A DNA stretch of 64,000 nucleotides from IMG/VR virus record IMGVR_UViG_3300028392_000030, positions 124,001 to 188,000 of that record. One strand, written 5' to 3'. Shown in pieces: positions 54,754 to 63,282 of the stretch. The translations under genes and the position numbers were made by a program. Position 1 is the first letter of the stretch. Each line of letters opens with the position of its first letter. The notes beneath the pieces are model-generated. The model saw only the letters and a program-made list of their open reading frames with translations, was not told the DNA's origin and made no database searches. Source of the DNA: a virus.

Positions 54754-56286
54754 ATGCCAACAGTAGTCCAATTTAGACGCGGAACAACCGCACAAAACAA
54801 CAACTTTCTTGGAGCCAACGGCGAAATTTCTGTTGACACCACTCTTAATGTGTTGCGTGTTGCTGATGCTGTTACATTAGGTGGATTTGCAATGGTTGGG
54901 CAAAATTGTGTTCAGACCATTGCTAATAAAACATATACTGGAACATTGCTCAGTGTAACCGGCAACGTCACCGGTAACTACATTTTTGGCAACGGTAGTC
55001 AATTGAGTGGCATTGATGCTACTAGTATTCAAAGTGGTACATCAAATGTAAAAGTTACCACTGCTGGTGGTAATGTTGCAGTCAGTGTGGGTGGAACCAG
55101 CAACGTGGTTGTTTGGGCCTCTACCGGCACATATACCACTGGCATATCAAGTGTGACTGGCAACATCACAGGCGGTAATTTATTAACCAGTGGATTGGTC
55201 AGTGCCACTGGCAATATCACAGGCGGCAACATTTTAGGTGGTGCCAATGTCAATGCAACTACACACACAGGAACTACGGTAAGTGTAACAGGGAATATCA
55301 CCGGCGGAAATGTAATTGCATCTACTGGATTAACTGCCGGTACGTTATCATTGTCCGGCAATACAATTACATCGACTGACAATACAATCACAATCGATCC
55401 TGCTAGTTCTGGACCAACTGGACACGTTATTATTCAAGGTAACTTGAGTGTAACAGGCAATGTAACATATATCAACTCTAACAATGTCACCACAAATGAT
55501 TTAACTATTAATATGGCCAATAACGCAGCAACCGCCGCGGCAGCCAACGGTGGTGGTATTGAAGTTGGTCCTGCCGGCACACCCTATGCTACTATTACTT
55601 ACAATAGTACCAGTAACACCTGGGCGGTAAGCAACGGTGCCAATGTAAGTGGAGCTGTAAGTGTCAGCGGCAACATCACTGGCGGTAATATCAGCACCGG
55701 TGGAGTAATGGTTATTACTGGTGCAAGTACCGCCGCAAGTTACAGCGCAACTGGCAACGTTACAGGCGGTAACTTGTCGGCTGGCACCGGCACCATCACC
55801 GGTGGAAATATTGTTAACTCAAATGCCAATGGTGTAGGCAATATTGGTAGTGCAACAACGTATTTCAATACAGTATTTGCCAAAGCAACTTCGGCACAAT
55901 ATGCCGACTTGGCAGAAATGTATGTAGCTGACACTGCTTATGCAGCCGGAACGGTAGTAGAGTTTGGCGGCAACAATGAGATAACAGTCGCAACCACAAC
56001 CCATTCCACACAGGTGGCTGGCATTATATCTACACAACCAGCATACCTAATGAACTCCGCACAAGCCGGTGAGCATCCACTTGAAGTGGCTTTGGTCGGG
56101 CGAGTTCCTTGCTCAGTGGTTGGCACCGTACGCAAAGGCGATCGTTTAGTGTCTAGTGACCTGCCTGGTGTTGCCCAAGCACTTGATATCAATTTATACC
56201 AACCTGGATGCATCGTTGGTAAAGCCTTAGAAGAATACAATTCAACCGAACCTGGAGTGATAGAAGTAGCAGTAGGAAGGTCATAA
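54754..56286 (+). CDS. Tail-fibre protein with shared C-terminal folding domain
   Basis: A 510-residue fibre. It begins MPTVVQFRRGTTAQNNNFLG, then NGEISVDTTLNVLRVADAVT, an N-terminal module of many marine phage fibre and tropism proteins. The shaft is GNITGGNLLTSG-like repeats. The C-terminal domain (about 370-510, AQYADLAEMYVADTAYAAGT, then VALVGRVPCSVVGTVRKGDR) is homologous to that of the giant fibre and could act as a trimerisation or self-processing domain. Stop and next start overlap (TAATG). Confidence 0.8.
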   Translation: MPTVVQFRRGTTAQNNNFLGANGEISVDTTLNVLRVADAVTLGGFAMVGQNCVQTIANKTYTGTLLSVTGNVTGNYIFGNGSQLSGIDATSIQSGTSNVKVTTAGGNVAVSVGGTSNVVVWASTGTYTTGISSVTGNITGGNLLTSGLVSATGNITGGNILGGANVNATTHTGTTVSVTGNITGGNVIASTGLTAGTLSLSGNTITSTDNTITIDPASSGPTGHVIIQGNLSVTGNVTYINSNNVTTNDLTINMANNAATAAAANGGGIEVGPAGTPYATITYNSTSNTWAVSNGANVSGAVSVSGNITGGNISTGGVMVITGASTAASYSATGNVTGGNLSAGTGTITGGNIVNSNANGVGNIGSATTYFNTVFAKATSAQYADLAEMYVADTAYAAGTVVEFGGNNEITVATTTHSTQVAGIISTQPAYLMNSAQAGEHPLEVALVGRVPCSVVGTVRKGDRLVSSDLPGVAQALDINLYQPGCIVGKALEEYNSTEPGVIEVAVGRS

Positions 56287-56948
56287 TGCAGTCTAGATAT
56301 CGCACAGACTATGCTGGCGAATTTGTAATATTAGAAACTCGATGGGGTGCCGGTAAAAAAGAAGAATCCAGAGAGTGGATTCCAAATCCTATTGATAACC
56401 ATCACCTTTCAGGACGTGCGGCCTGCATTGGTAGCAATTTAGATCAGTGGCAGTTTGATTACACACGACTACAACGTCACCGCGGTGGATTGCTAGGCAG
56501 TAAAAAACTACAAACTTACGGCACAGGATTAGTTGCTCAACAAATGCGCCTGGACTTTGCAGTAGAAACTGACAACAACAATTTAGCTACAATTTTAGAG
56601 ACAGGTTATCAACAAGACAACATTGTGTATACCACTGCACGTAATTGTATCAGTAATCCAGGAGAATTTTATTTAATTCCTCATAAACCCAGATTGATTG
56701 ACATGACTCTTGCAGTGTATCTTGCTGCATTCGATGGCCATAAGGAAGTGTTCTTAATAGGATACACAGATGAATCACCTGGCAATTCATTAAATTGGGA
56801 ATCACAACTTGCTGAAGTATTTTTGGCATATCCAGGGGTTAAATTTTATCTAGTAGGCGAAGGCACACGTATGCCCGATGTCTGGGTTGACTGTTTTAAC
56901 ACCCAGGTCATGACCTACCCGGAGTTTATCAGTTATTGTGATGTATAA
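56286..56948 (+). CDS. Unknown phage protein coupled to tail-fibre gene
   Basis: A 220-residue protein starting MQSRYRTDYAGEFVILETRW, with RAACIGSNLDQWQFDYTRLQ, RHRGGLLGSKKLQTYGTG, then MTLAVYLAAFDGHKEVFLIG. I recall this family as conserved hypothetical proteins beside fibre genes in T4-like cyanophages. The alpha/beta pattern and DGHKEVFLIGY strand suggest a nucleotide-sugar or Rossmann-type enzyme, possibly modifying fibres, but no motif decides this. It overlaps the Nudix gene's end on the opposite strand by 16 bases. Confidence 0.72.
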   Translation: MQSRYRTDYAGEFVILETRWGAGKKEESREWIPNPIDNHHLSGRAACIGSNLDQWQFDYTRLQRHRGGLLGSKKLQTYGTGLVAQQMRLDFAVETDNNNLATILETGYQQDNIVYTTARNCISNPGEFYLIPHKPRLIDMTLAVYLAAFDGHKEVFLIGYTDESPGNSLNWESQLAEVFLAYPGVKFYLVGEGTRMPDVWVDCFNTQVMTYPEFISYCDV

Positions 56949-57373
56949 ACGCTGGATTCAATAGTCGAAATTTTATTTTGCACAGCTTCGAAATTCACAG
57001 TTGACCATAGGCCTGGATGCATGGGTCTAGGCCATGTGCCCGAATCAATCCATGCATATCCTATGTGTTCGTAATTTAATATGGGTCGAAATTCTTGATT
57101 CACTATGCAAAAAAATGTATGATATTCAAATCCTGCATCTACGGTGGTGAACTTTTCCAACGGCATCATACGCACATAGTCAGGCATTGATCCAATTTCT
57201 TCTTCACACTCTCTGACAATAGCAGTCATTAAGGTTTCGCCGAATTCCACACGCCCACCCGGCAATCCCCATGACCCTGGATGCTTTGAATCATTACGCA
57301 TGAGATACAGGTAGCGGCGAGTATTGACCGCATAAAACCAAACGCCCACTGCTTTTATAATACTAGACTCCAT
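56933..57373 (-). CDS. Nudix hydrolase
   Basis: A 146-residue Nudix protein. The Nudix box G-x5-E-x7-REUXEEXGU is intact as GRVEFGETLMTAIVRECEEE followed by IG, at about residues 40-62. The start SSIIKAVGVWFYAVNTRRYL and LYLMRNDSKHPGSWGLPGG are typical. The likely substrate is a nucleoside diphosphate derivative; T4 NudE has comparable function, but orthology is not shown. The start at 57373 overlaps the end of gp15 by 19 bases, so it is translated with the neck genes. Confidence 0.85.
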   Translation of the reverse strand: MESSIIKAVGVWFYAVNTRRYLYLMRNDSKHPGSWGLPGGRVEFGETLMTAIVRECEEEIGSMPDYVRMMPLEKFTTVDAGFEYHTFFCIVNQEFRPILNYEHIGYAWIDSGTWPRPMHPGLWSTVNFEAVQNKISTIESSVYTSQ

Positions 57374-58764
57374 GTGCCTCCAGGATACAGGCCTTGATAT
57401 GATTTAATCCAAGTATTTCCAGTCCATTCATACTGTATTTCTGTTGTGATATTTGTGACATACTGTATATTATCTGGACTTGAGTCACTGTCAAAAGAAA
57501 TCTGCCACCTTGCGCCATCATATTCCACAATGTCGTTGGCTTGGGCAACCAGGGGTTGTCCATTGACTCCGGCCCAGGCCTCAGCATATCCTTCATTGAA
57601 TGTTCCGGTAGCTTCGGTAAACAAATAGCGTTGTCCTGCCGCCGGTGCTGCTAGTCCAGCACCAGGCCCACTGCGTAGTGGATCAATAACAGACAAAACT
57701 GGTTCCAATGTATTGTTAGGAGTTGATCCTGCGTCTACTGTAAACAACAAAAATCTGTCATCAGTAGGATCATAACTGACATAACCTACAACTTCGGTTC
57801 CGTCATCTTGTTCTAATTTAATGTAGCTGATGCCGTCTCTCAACACCCCGTATGCTCCAACAACATTGTGCCACAGCAAATTACTTTCTGGACTACTGGC
57901 TGGATTCAAACTGGCATTGGATTGGTCAATCACTTGTTGTTCACGCAAGGCCTGTAATCTACCAACTGTTCCCGGACTTCCGCCAATTAACAATGCTTGA
58001 TATCCGTATGGTGTAATTACTTGGCGTGTGCCCAACAACAGATCATTGTCAAGGATAGCATTGCTGGCATCACCGTTGGCATCAAACACACTCATGACAA
58101 TGCGCTCAACCACGCCCAGTTTCTTGACCTTGGCCGGACTTGACAGCCAAATTGGTATACTAAAGGTAAGAGTGGCAATGTCTATAGGGTTTTCAGTTCC
58201 AACCGGAATAGTTCGATTACTCCATTTGGTTGATTCAAGATTACAAACAGTAAGACTGGTCCAGTCAATAAAATTATCAGTGCTTTGTATTTCCAAGCTG
58301 GGATTGAACAGCACTAGGATTTGTTCCAAGATCTGCATCTTTTGATTGGTATTTGATGTCCATATATCTAGGGCAATGGTCAACTTGTATGGTACCGGCA
58401 TCAACCGCTCAATAGTAAATGCATTGCCTTGTGTGGCTTCGTATGTGTCAGTGGCTTCATCATAAGCACGTTGTCGAACCTGCATGTTGCTTACAAAATT
58501 GGGTTCCTGGATCCTTGGACGATCGTAGTCTAATCCAGTTACATAAAACGTCATCAACGGTGTTGACGGCATATCGTTGGCTGAGTTTTGTTGTATGATA
58601 GTTTGTGCTTGGCGGCTTGCATCACCATAACGAACTGGCACACGAACTAAGGTATCGTTTTTGCCAGACTCGTTACGACCGTACTCAACACTGAAGTTGC
58701 TGAAGATTCTAGCAAACTGTAGTAAGAAGCGACGTATTTGTTGATCGTAAAAAAACTGTGCCAT
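57355..58764 (-). CDS. gp15: Tail sheath stabiliser and completion protein gp15-like
   Basis: A 469-residue protein. Residues 1-50 match the gp15 N-terminus (FFYDQQIRRFLLQFARIFSN, then TLVRVPVRYGD). LMTFYVTGLDYDRPRIQEPN and PVPYKLTIALDIWTSNTNQK follow. T4 gp15 (272 residues) caps the tail and joins it to the head. The last 200 residues are extra. The gene is adjacent to gp14 as expected, and the ATG directly precedes the stop of gp14 on the same strand. Confidence 0.8.
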   Translation of the reverse strand: MAQFFYDQQIRRFLLQFARIFSNFSVEYGRNESGKNDTLVRVPVRYGDASRQAQTIIQQNSANDMPSTPLMTFYVTGLDYDRPRIQEPNFVSNMQVRQRAYDEATDTYEATQGNAFTIERLMPVPYKLTIALDIWTSNTNQKMQILEQILVLFNPSLEIQSTDNFIDWTSLTVCNLESTKWSNRTIPVGTENPIDIATLTFSIPIWLSSPAKVKKLGVVERIVMSVFDANGDASNAILDNDLLLGTRQVITPYGYQALLIGGSPGTVGRLQALREQQVIDQSNASLNPASSPESNLLWHNVVGAYGVLRDGISYIKLEQDDGTEVVGYVSYDPTDDRFLLFTVDAGSTPNNTLEPVLSVIDPLRSGPGAGLAAPAAGQRYLFTEATGTFNEGYAEAWAGVNGQPLVAQANDIVEYDGARWQISFDSDSSPDNIQYVTNITTEIQYEWTGNTWIKSYQGLYPGGTWSLVL

Positions 58765-60114
58765 TTATCGTCCTGGAGGTCTTGGGTTGGGCGGTAAGTT
58801 GCCGCCTTGGTCACCGTTATCAGCTTGTGGTTTAAGTATTTGGCTAAGACTCTGACGGCTTGGAATGTTACCCAGGTCAGTGGTAGACACTGTGTAGGTA
58901 TTGTTAACAAAGCTGGCACGTTGAGTCAATGCGCCTGAAGCCAAGTCAAGATCAGTACGAACATTGTCTTCAATTTTGACCCAACTTGCACCACTGAATC
59001 TAAACAAACGATTAGGAAAATAATCTAAACGCAATGCATAATCGCCTGCAACTGGATTGGGCGGAAAGCTCACACCCGGTGTAACAGGTAGTCCATTGGG
59101 TGCTTGTCCGTCACCAGTTAGATAACCCATAGTATAGCCAAAGCTCTTGGGCGTATTACCTTCACCAGGTGATGTGCTGTCTACTGTGGGATAGGTGTCG
59201 TCGGCAGTGAGACCAGCACCAGCAGGTTGACCGTCAGCGGTTGGTAAAATATAAAACTTTGTAACGTCGTATCCACTGAGTGGAACATCGGCCTGTGCTT
59301 GCACCAGCAATGCATCGTTGATTTCCAGATCTTTGGGTCTGGTACTCATTTGGTCGCCCACTGTGGTAGGCGTGGTTACTGGTTGCCAGTAATCTGTGTC
59401 GGTGATATCAGTTCCAGGCGGCACGTTTTGTTGTGCAACATAGTAGGTACCACCGTTGTTAACAGTTTCGCCCGAAGGATAAAAATTGCCTGGATCCCAG
59501 ATATTTTCCGGCATAAACGGCTGGTCGATGATTTGGCTGTATTCTTGAGCATTAACCAGCGGCGTGGCTTTGATCCGCCACAGGTGTGGTAACCAAGTTT
59601 GGCTAAATCCTTCACTGGCATAGTTACCATCCTGTATCACATAATATCTAGGCAAGGCATTGGGAATTGCACGATTCAGTGGATGGTAGTCTTTTAAGTT
59701 TGGCACTTCAATGACATCACCTACCATGAGCTTGCGTCCAAACGTGTCGATCATGTTGTTGTAGTGGAATGTGATAAACAAGGTATCGTTGTTTAAGAAT
59801 AGTCCAAATTGTGTTAAATCAAAATCAACATCTTGCGTACGATAAACACCACGCATGATATACACGTCTGGGTCGTAGGCACGGTCTCGATTTTCTAACA
59901 ACAGTAAATCTTCAATAAACAGCGGGTTAGTAGTGTCGTAAGTGGGCAGGGTAGCATCACCTGGATTGTTGGCCTGCTCTGGATCTACTATAGGTCCAAG
60001 ATATTTGTGAACGTAGATGTCTATGCCGCCAACAGTAAACATCTCTTTGATAGTGCGATCAAAGAATCGGTAGTCAGCAGTTCTGTTTGGTCTATAGAGT
60101 GAGAGGCGTGGCAT
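58765..60114 (-). CDS. gp14: Neck protein gp14
   Basis: A 449-residue protein with the gp14 start (MPRLSLYRPNRTADYRFFDR, then EMFTVGGIDIYVHKYLGP) and FIEDLLLLENRDRAYDPDVY, FDLTQFGLFLNNDTLFITFH and GRKLMVGDVIEVPNLKDYHP. Gp14 with gp13 forms the neck where head and tail join. The C-terminal 200 residues are beta-rich with a Pro-rich end, an extension over T4 gp14 (256). The ATG at 60114 is chosen because the late box CATAAATA ends seven bases upstream; upstream in-frame starts overlap that box. Confidence 0.88.
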   Translation of the reverse strand: MPRLSLYRPNRTADYRFFDRTIKEMFTVGGIDIYVHKYLGPIVDPEQANNPGDATLPTYDTTNPLFIEDLLLLENRDRAYDPDVYIMRGVYRTQDVDFDLTQFGLFLNNDTLFITFHYNNMIDTFGRKLMVGDVIEVPNLKDYHPLNRAIPNALPRYYVIQDGNYASEGFSQTWLPHLWRIKATPLVNAQEYSQIIDQPFMPENIWDPGNFYPSGETVNNGGTYYVAQQNVPPGTDITDTDYWQPVTTPTTVGDQMSTRPKDLEINDALLVQAQADVPLSGYDVTKFYILPTADGQPAGAGLTADDTYPTVDSTSPGEGNTPKSFGYTMGYLTGDGQAPNGLPVTPGVSFPPNPVAGDYALRLDYFPNRLFRFSGASWVKIEDNVRTDLDLASGALTQRASFVNNTYTVSTTDLGNIPSRQSLSQILKPQADNGDQGGNLPPNPRPPGR

Positions 60115-60121
60115 AGTCATG

Positions 60122-60129
60122 TATTTATG
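60122..60129 (-). promoter_or_regulatory. Late promoter box, near-leaderless class (gp14)
   Basis: CATAAATA on the minus strand with seven bases before the gp14 ATG. It lies back to back with the early promoter for the gene at 60173. Confidence 0.66.
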
Positions 60130-60136
60130 GGTTCGA

Positions 60137-60165
60137 TTGACTTGTAATTCAAAAGCTCGTATAAT
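60137..60165 (+). promoter_or_regulatory. Sigma70-type promoter, leaderless class
   Basis: TTGACT (60137-60142), a 17-base spacer and TATAAT (60160-60165). The ATG at 60173 follows after seven bases. Confidence 0.72.
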
Positions 60166-60172
60166 TACACGC

Positions 60173-60424
60173 ATGGACGAACTATTTCAACGCCTAGACC
60201 GTGCAGAACGAGCTATAGCCAATGTCAAAAATAAGGTAGCCCGTAAAGACCTGCTAAAAATGGTTCGTGCGGTAGATCATGCTATTACAGCCGCAGATAT
60301 GGAAAGTGTAGAATGCCGCAGAACACGCAAGGAAACATTACGGTATCAAGAGCTGGTTAAAAAGGTAAACGATTTACTTACAAACCTAGAACAGCACATA
60401 ACCTTTGCTAGTTTGCTTGGTTGA
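60173..60424 (+). CDS. Small helical protein of unknown function
   Basis: An 83-residue all-helical protein (MDELFQRLDRAERAIANVKN, KVARKDLLKMVRAVDHAITA, then RYQELVKKVNDLLTNLEQHI). I recall near-identical small proteins in T4-like marine phages, with no known role. It lies directly after a sigma70 promoter with its ATG at the predicted transcription start. The next promoter begins inside its stop region. Early expression suggests a host-takeover or replication helper, but this is inference. Confidence 0.7.
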   Translation: MDELFQRLDRAERAIANVKNKVARKDLLKMVRAVDHAITAADMESVECRRTRKETLRYQELVKKVNDLLTNLEQHITFASLLG

Positions 60425-60449
60425 CAAACGGGTAATTTTCACATATAAT
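60421..60449 (+). promoter_or_regulatory. Strong sigma70 promoter, leaderless class
   Basis: TTGACA (60421-60426), a 17-base spacer and TATAAT (60444-60449), a perfect consensus. The ATG at 60456 follows after six bases, without a ribosome site. Confidence 0.85.
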
Positions 60450-60455
60450 ACATGT

Positions 60456-61601
60456 ATGGCTAAAACAAACGAAATCAAACGACTAAACCCTAAAAGTGCA
60501 GACTCCAAATATATTGGATTTGAACCCGAATGGCCGACGCAACCTGCCGATGAAAATCGTGTCAGTGCCTTGGCCAATGGATTCCATTGGTACAACTACC
60601 ATTACGGTAAAAAAGATGCCAAGGATATGTTGTGTCATTATTTAGAGCACAACGGTCGCACAAAAGATGCTCGAACAATGCGTGGCATTCCTGACAGTCA
60701 AATTCGACTTACACCTGCCTGGGTGTGTCGTATGACCTTGCTTGGGTTGCAATTAAAAGATTACGAGCAGGCCAGTATCAATGAGCAACTGAATGAAATG
60801 CTCCGGGCCAAACAAGAAATCCGACGAGCACAGGCCGATGTTGATGCTGATGCCGCAGTGGCCCGGCTCACAATTCAAGATCACCTGCGTGAAAAAGTAA
60901 GTGAATGTTGTGGCGAATTAGAAGGCATGTTTGATAATTTTATTGATGCAGGTGCTAAGATGTCGGCGGACTTTAAACCACTGATGTTAATACGTGGTCT
61001 CAATATTAGTCCCAACATGATTGGTACAGTCGCTCGAGTTTGGGAATTAAGATTGGCTGAATTTACTGAAGTGTTGGAAGGCACGGACCCTCAGTTGGTC
61101 GAAGGCTACAGTCATCTTTCAAAACTGCAACTTCGCAACTGTGTAAAATTCTGTGAAACTGTGATCAACGACTGCAACAGTTACGTTCAACTGAAAAAAG
61201 TAGAACGCAAACCGCGCAAGGCCAAGCCGGTTAGTCCTGAAAAGAAAGCGTCCAAGTTCAAGATTCAGGCAGAATTTGCAGAGCTCAAACTCAAGAGTTT
61301 GCCAGCGGCACAACTGGTTGACAAGAGTGAAGCCTGGGTTTATGACACCAAAAAGCGCAAACTGATTCACATTGTAGCAGACGAATATGCCAAGGTGTTT
61401 ACCGTCAAGAATAACAGTGTAATTGGGTTTAGCAAGATAGAAACAGTGCAAAAGACCCTGCGTAAACCGGCCGAAACTGTTAAACTTGTAACAGCCGCAG
61501 GCAAACCGGCTGCTCGCAAGATTTTCAAAGAGCTCACAACAACAGAAACAGCCTGGAACGCTAGAGGAACCGAAAACTTGGTAATACTGCGGGCCTGGTA
61601 A
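60456..61601 (+). CDS. Unknown early-type phage protein
   Basis: A 381-residue protein starting MAKTNEIKRLNPKSADSKYI. The first 110 residues are acidic and aromatic (GFEPEWPTQPADENRVSALA, NGFHWYNYHYGKKDAKDML). The centre (about 120-245) is helical. The last 130 residues are Lys/Arg-rich (KKVERKPRKAKPVSPEKKAS), suggesting nucleic-acid binding, and include AWVYDTKKRKLIHIVADEYA. Homologues with unknown function occur in T4-like marine phages as I recall. It has a perfect sigma70 promoter and is probably an early gene. Confidence 0.7.
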   Translation: MAKTNEIKRLNPKSADSKYIGFEPEWPTQPADENRVSALANGFHWYNYHYGKKDAKDMLCHYLEHNGRTKDARTMRGIPDSQIRLTPAWVCRMTLLGLQLKDYEQASINEQLNEMLRAKQEIRRAQADVDADAAVARLTIQDHLREKVSECCGELEGMFDNFIDAGAKMSADFKPLMLIRGLNISPNMIGTVARVWELRLAEFTEVLEGTDPQLVEGYSHLSKLQLRNCVKFCETVINDCNSYVQLKKVERKPRKAKPVSPEKKASKFKIQAEFAELKLKSLPAAQLVDKSEAWVYDTKKRKLIHIVADEYAKVFTVKNNSVIGFSKIETVQKTLRKPAETVKLVTAAGKPAARKIFKELTTTETAWNARGTENLVILRAW

Positions 61602-61606
61602 AACTA

Positions 61607-61613
61607 CTAAATA
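61607..61613 (+). promoter_or_regulatory. Late promoter box for gp13
   Basis: CTAAATA, 21 bases before the gp13 ATG, with GGAACGGAG as ribosome site. GGGAA and TTCCC around it could form a small hairpin. Confidence 0.64.
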
Positions 61614-61634
61614 CAGGGAACGGAGCTTCCCTAC

Positions 61635-62405
61635 ATGGCCTTAGAAAACCAAGCAAGTCTAGACACCCTAAAACAGAATCTTTTTGATTATGTTCGCCTA
61701 CAGATAGGCGATCAGATCGTTGATCTCGAGTTGGATGCTGAGCACTATGAAGCTGCATACCAACGTACCATTGGTGTATACCGTCAACGAGCACAAAATG
61801 CCTATGAAGAAAGTTACAGCTTTTTAGAGCTAGTGACCAATGTCAATATCTATGATATGCCACAGGAAGTTATTACTGTGCGTCAAATCTTTCGTAGAAC
61901 ATTTGGTGATAGCACAGGTCCGTTTGCCAGTAACTTTGATCCGTTTAGTCAAGCAAGTATGAACGTTTATCTAATGAACTTCAACGTGGCAGGCGGACTT
62001 GCAACATATGATTTTTATAGCCAATATGTGGAACTGGCTGGACGCATGTTCGGCGCCTACATGAACTACACTTACAACCCAGTAACCAAAAAATTACAGT
62101 TGATTCGTGATCCCAAAGGCACTGGCGAAGCAGTGTTGATGTGGACTTACAATTTGAAACCAGAATTTAACCTGCTCAGTGATTTCCAAATACAACAATG
62201 GATTCGAGACTACATGGTCGCAGCCTGTAAAATGATCATTGGCGAAGCACGTGAAAAATTTGGCACTATAGCCGGACCACAAGGCGGCGGCACACTCAAC
62301 GGCACTGCAATGAAAGGCGAAGCACAAACCCAAATGGATGCCTTGATCGAAGACCTACGCAGATATGTGGATGGCAGTCAGCCCTTAACTTGGGTTATTG
62401 GATAA
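61635..62405 (+). CDS. gp13: Neck protein gp13
   Basis: A 256-residue protein, near the T4 gp13 length (309). Typical features are LFDYVRLQIGDQIVDLELDA, RTIGVYRQRAQNAYEESYSF, then VLMWTYNLKPEFNLLSDFQI and GAREKFG-like EAREKFGTIAGPQGGGTLNG near the C-terminus. It partners with gp14 in the neck. Unlike T4, the two are encoded apart and on opposite strands, with two early genes between them. Confidence 0.88.
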   Translation: MALENQASLDTLKQNLFDYVRLQIGDQIVDLELDAEHYEAAYQRTIGVYRQRAQNAYEESYSFLELVTNVNIYDMPQEVITVRQIFRRTFGDSTGPFASNFDPFSQASMNVYLMNFNVAGGLATYDFYSQYVELAGRMFGAYMNYTYNPVTKKLQLIRDPKGTGEAVLMWTYNLKPEFNLLSDFQIQQWIRDYMVAACKMIIGEAREKFGTIAGPQGGGTLNGTAMKGEAQTQMDALIEDLRRYVDGSQPLTWVIG

Positions 62406-62425
62406 TTGGGTAAGAATAAACTGAC

Positions 62426-62450
62426 GTAAATAGTAGGGTAGTGATAAATA
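62426..62450 (+). promoter_or_regulatory. Tandem late boxes before the HNH gene
   Basis: GTAAATA (62426-62432) and GATAAATA (62443-62450). The second has five bases before the ATG at 62456 (leaderless class); the first would give a short leader. Confidence 0.55.
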
Positions 62451-62455
62451 ATAGT

Positions 62456-63259
62456 ATGAAAGACATACTACTAAACGTTATTCAAACAGACGCCTCTGCT
62501 AATAAATCAGCCACACGATATCTATATAAAACACATCCAGATCTTTGGCAACAAGTTTTAGAAAAAACATCATTCCTACCAGACACAGCACTAGCTAAAC
62601 AACGGATTTGGCACATAGTAAATGATGTTTATGAAATACCACTTTGTCCTGTAGAAAATATTCCAGTTAAATGGTGGGAAAATAGATATCTTACCACCTC
62701 AAGTAGAACTGCAAAACAAAAGTATAAGTGGAGCAAAGGCGATTACGCAAATGCCCATACAGAAGAAGCAAATAAACAACGGCAAGAAAGTAATAAGGAA
62801 GCAGTTAAAGATGGTCGCAAATATAGAAATCTTAAAACATATACAGACGTAGATAGAGAAAAATCTAAACAAACTTGTTTAGAAAAATACGGTGTAGATA
62901 ATCCAAGTAAAGACAAAGCAGTCCAAGAAAAAATATATCAAAAAGCGGTAGCACGGGGTTGCACTCCTAGAGAAGACAGATCCTTACGCCGTTTATACTA
63001 TGATGCGGTATGGAAGATCACCGAGGCCAGCTGGCAAAATCATTTTGATGCAATAAATCCTGGCCGATTAAATCGCACTTATAACGCACTGGACCATATC
63101 TACAGCATACAACAAGGATTCCGCGATTCGATACCGCCCTACATAATTGGGCATTGGACTAATCTAAGAGTTATTAGCCTGAGTGAAAACGGTATCAAAG
63201 GTATGCGTTGCGATAAAACCAAACAAGAGCTTTTTGAAGACGTTGAGCTTGCAAAGTAA
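62456..63259 (+). CDS. HNH-type homing endonuclease
   Basis: A 267-residue protein with CLEKYGVDNPSKDKAVQEKI (a motif of phage homing nucleases) and an HNH-like C-terminus, LDHIYSIQQGFRDSIPPYI then HWTNLRVISLSENGIKGMRC, which carries the His, Asn and His-type residues. The first 120 residues are a DNA-binding or unknown part. It sits between gp13 and an exonuclease and is A+T-rich compared with gp13, as expected of a mobile gene. The ATG at 62456 follows the late box by five bases; a GTG at 62441 is an alternative. Confidence 0.78.
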   Translation: MKDILLNVIQTDASANKSATRYLYKTHPDLWQQVLEKTSFLPDTALAKQRIWHIVNDVYEIPLCPVENIPVKWWENRYLTTSSRTAKQKYKWSKGDYANAHTEEANKQRQESNKEAVKDGRKYRNLKTYTDVDREKSKQTCLEKYGVDNPSKDKAVQEKIYQKAVARGCTPREDRSLRRLYYDAVWKITEASWQNHFDAINPGRLNRTYNALDHIYSIQQGFRDSIPPYIIGHWTNLRVISLSENGIKGMRCDKTKQELFEDVELAK

Positions 63260-63277
63260 TTTAATTCATGCTATACT
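63249..63277 (+). promoter_or_regulatory. Sigma70-type promoter, leaderless class (exonuclease)
   Basis: TTGCAA (63249-63254), a 17-base spacer and TATACT (63272-63277), overlapping the end of the HNH gene. The ATG at 63283 follows after five bases. Confidence 0.62.
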
Positions 63278-63282
63278 ACAGC

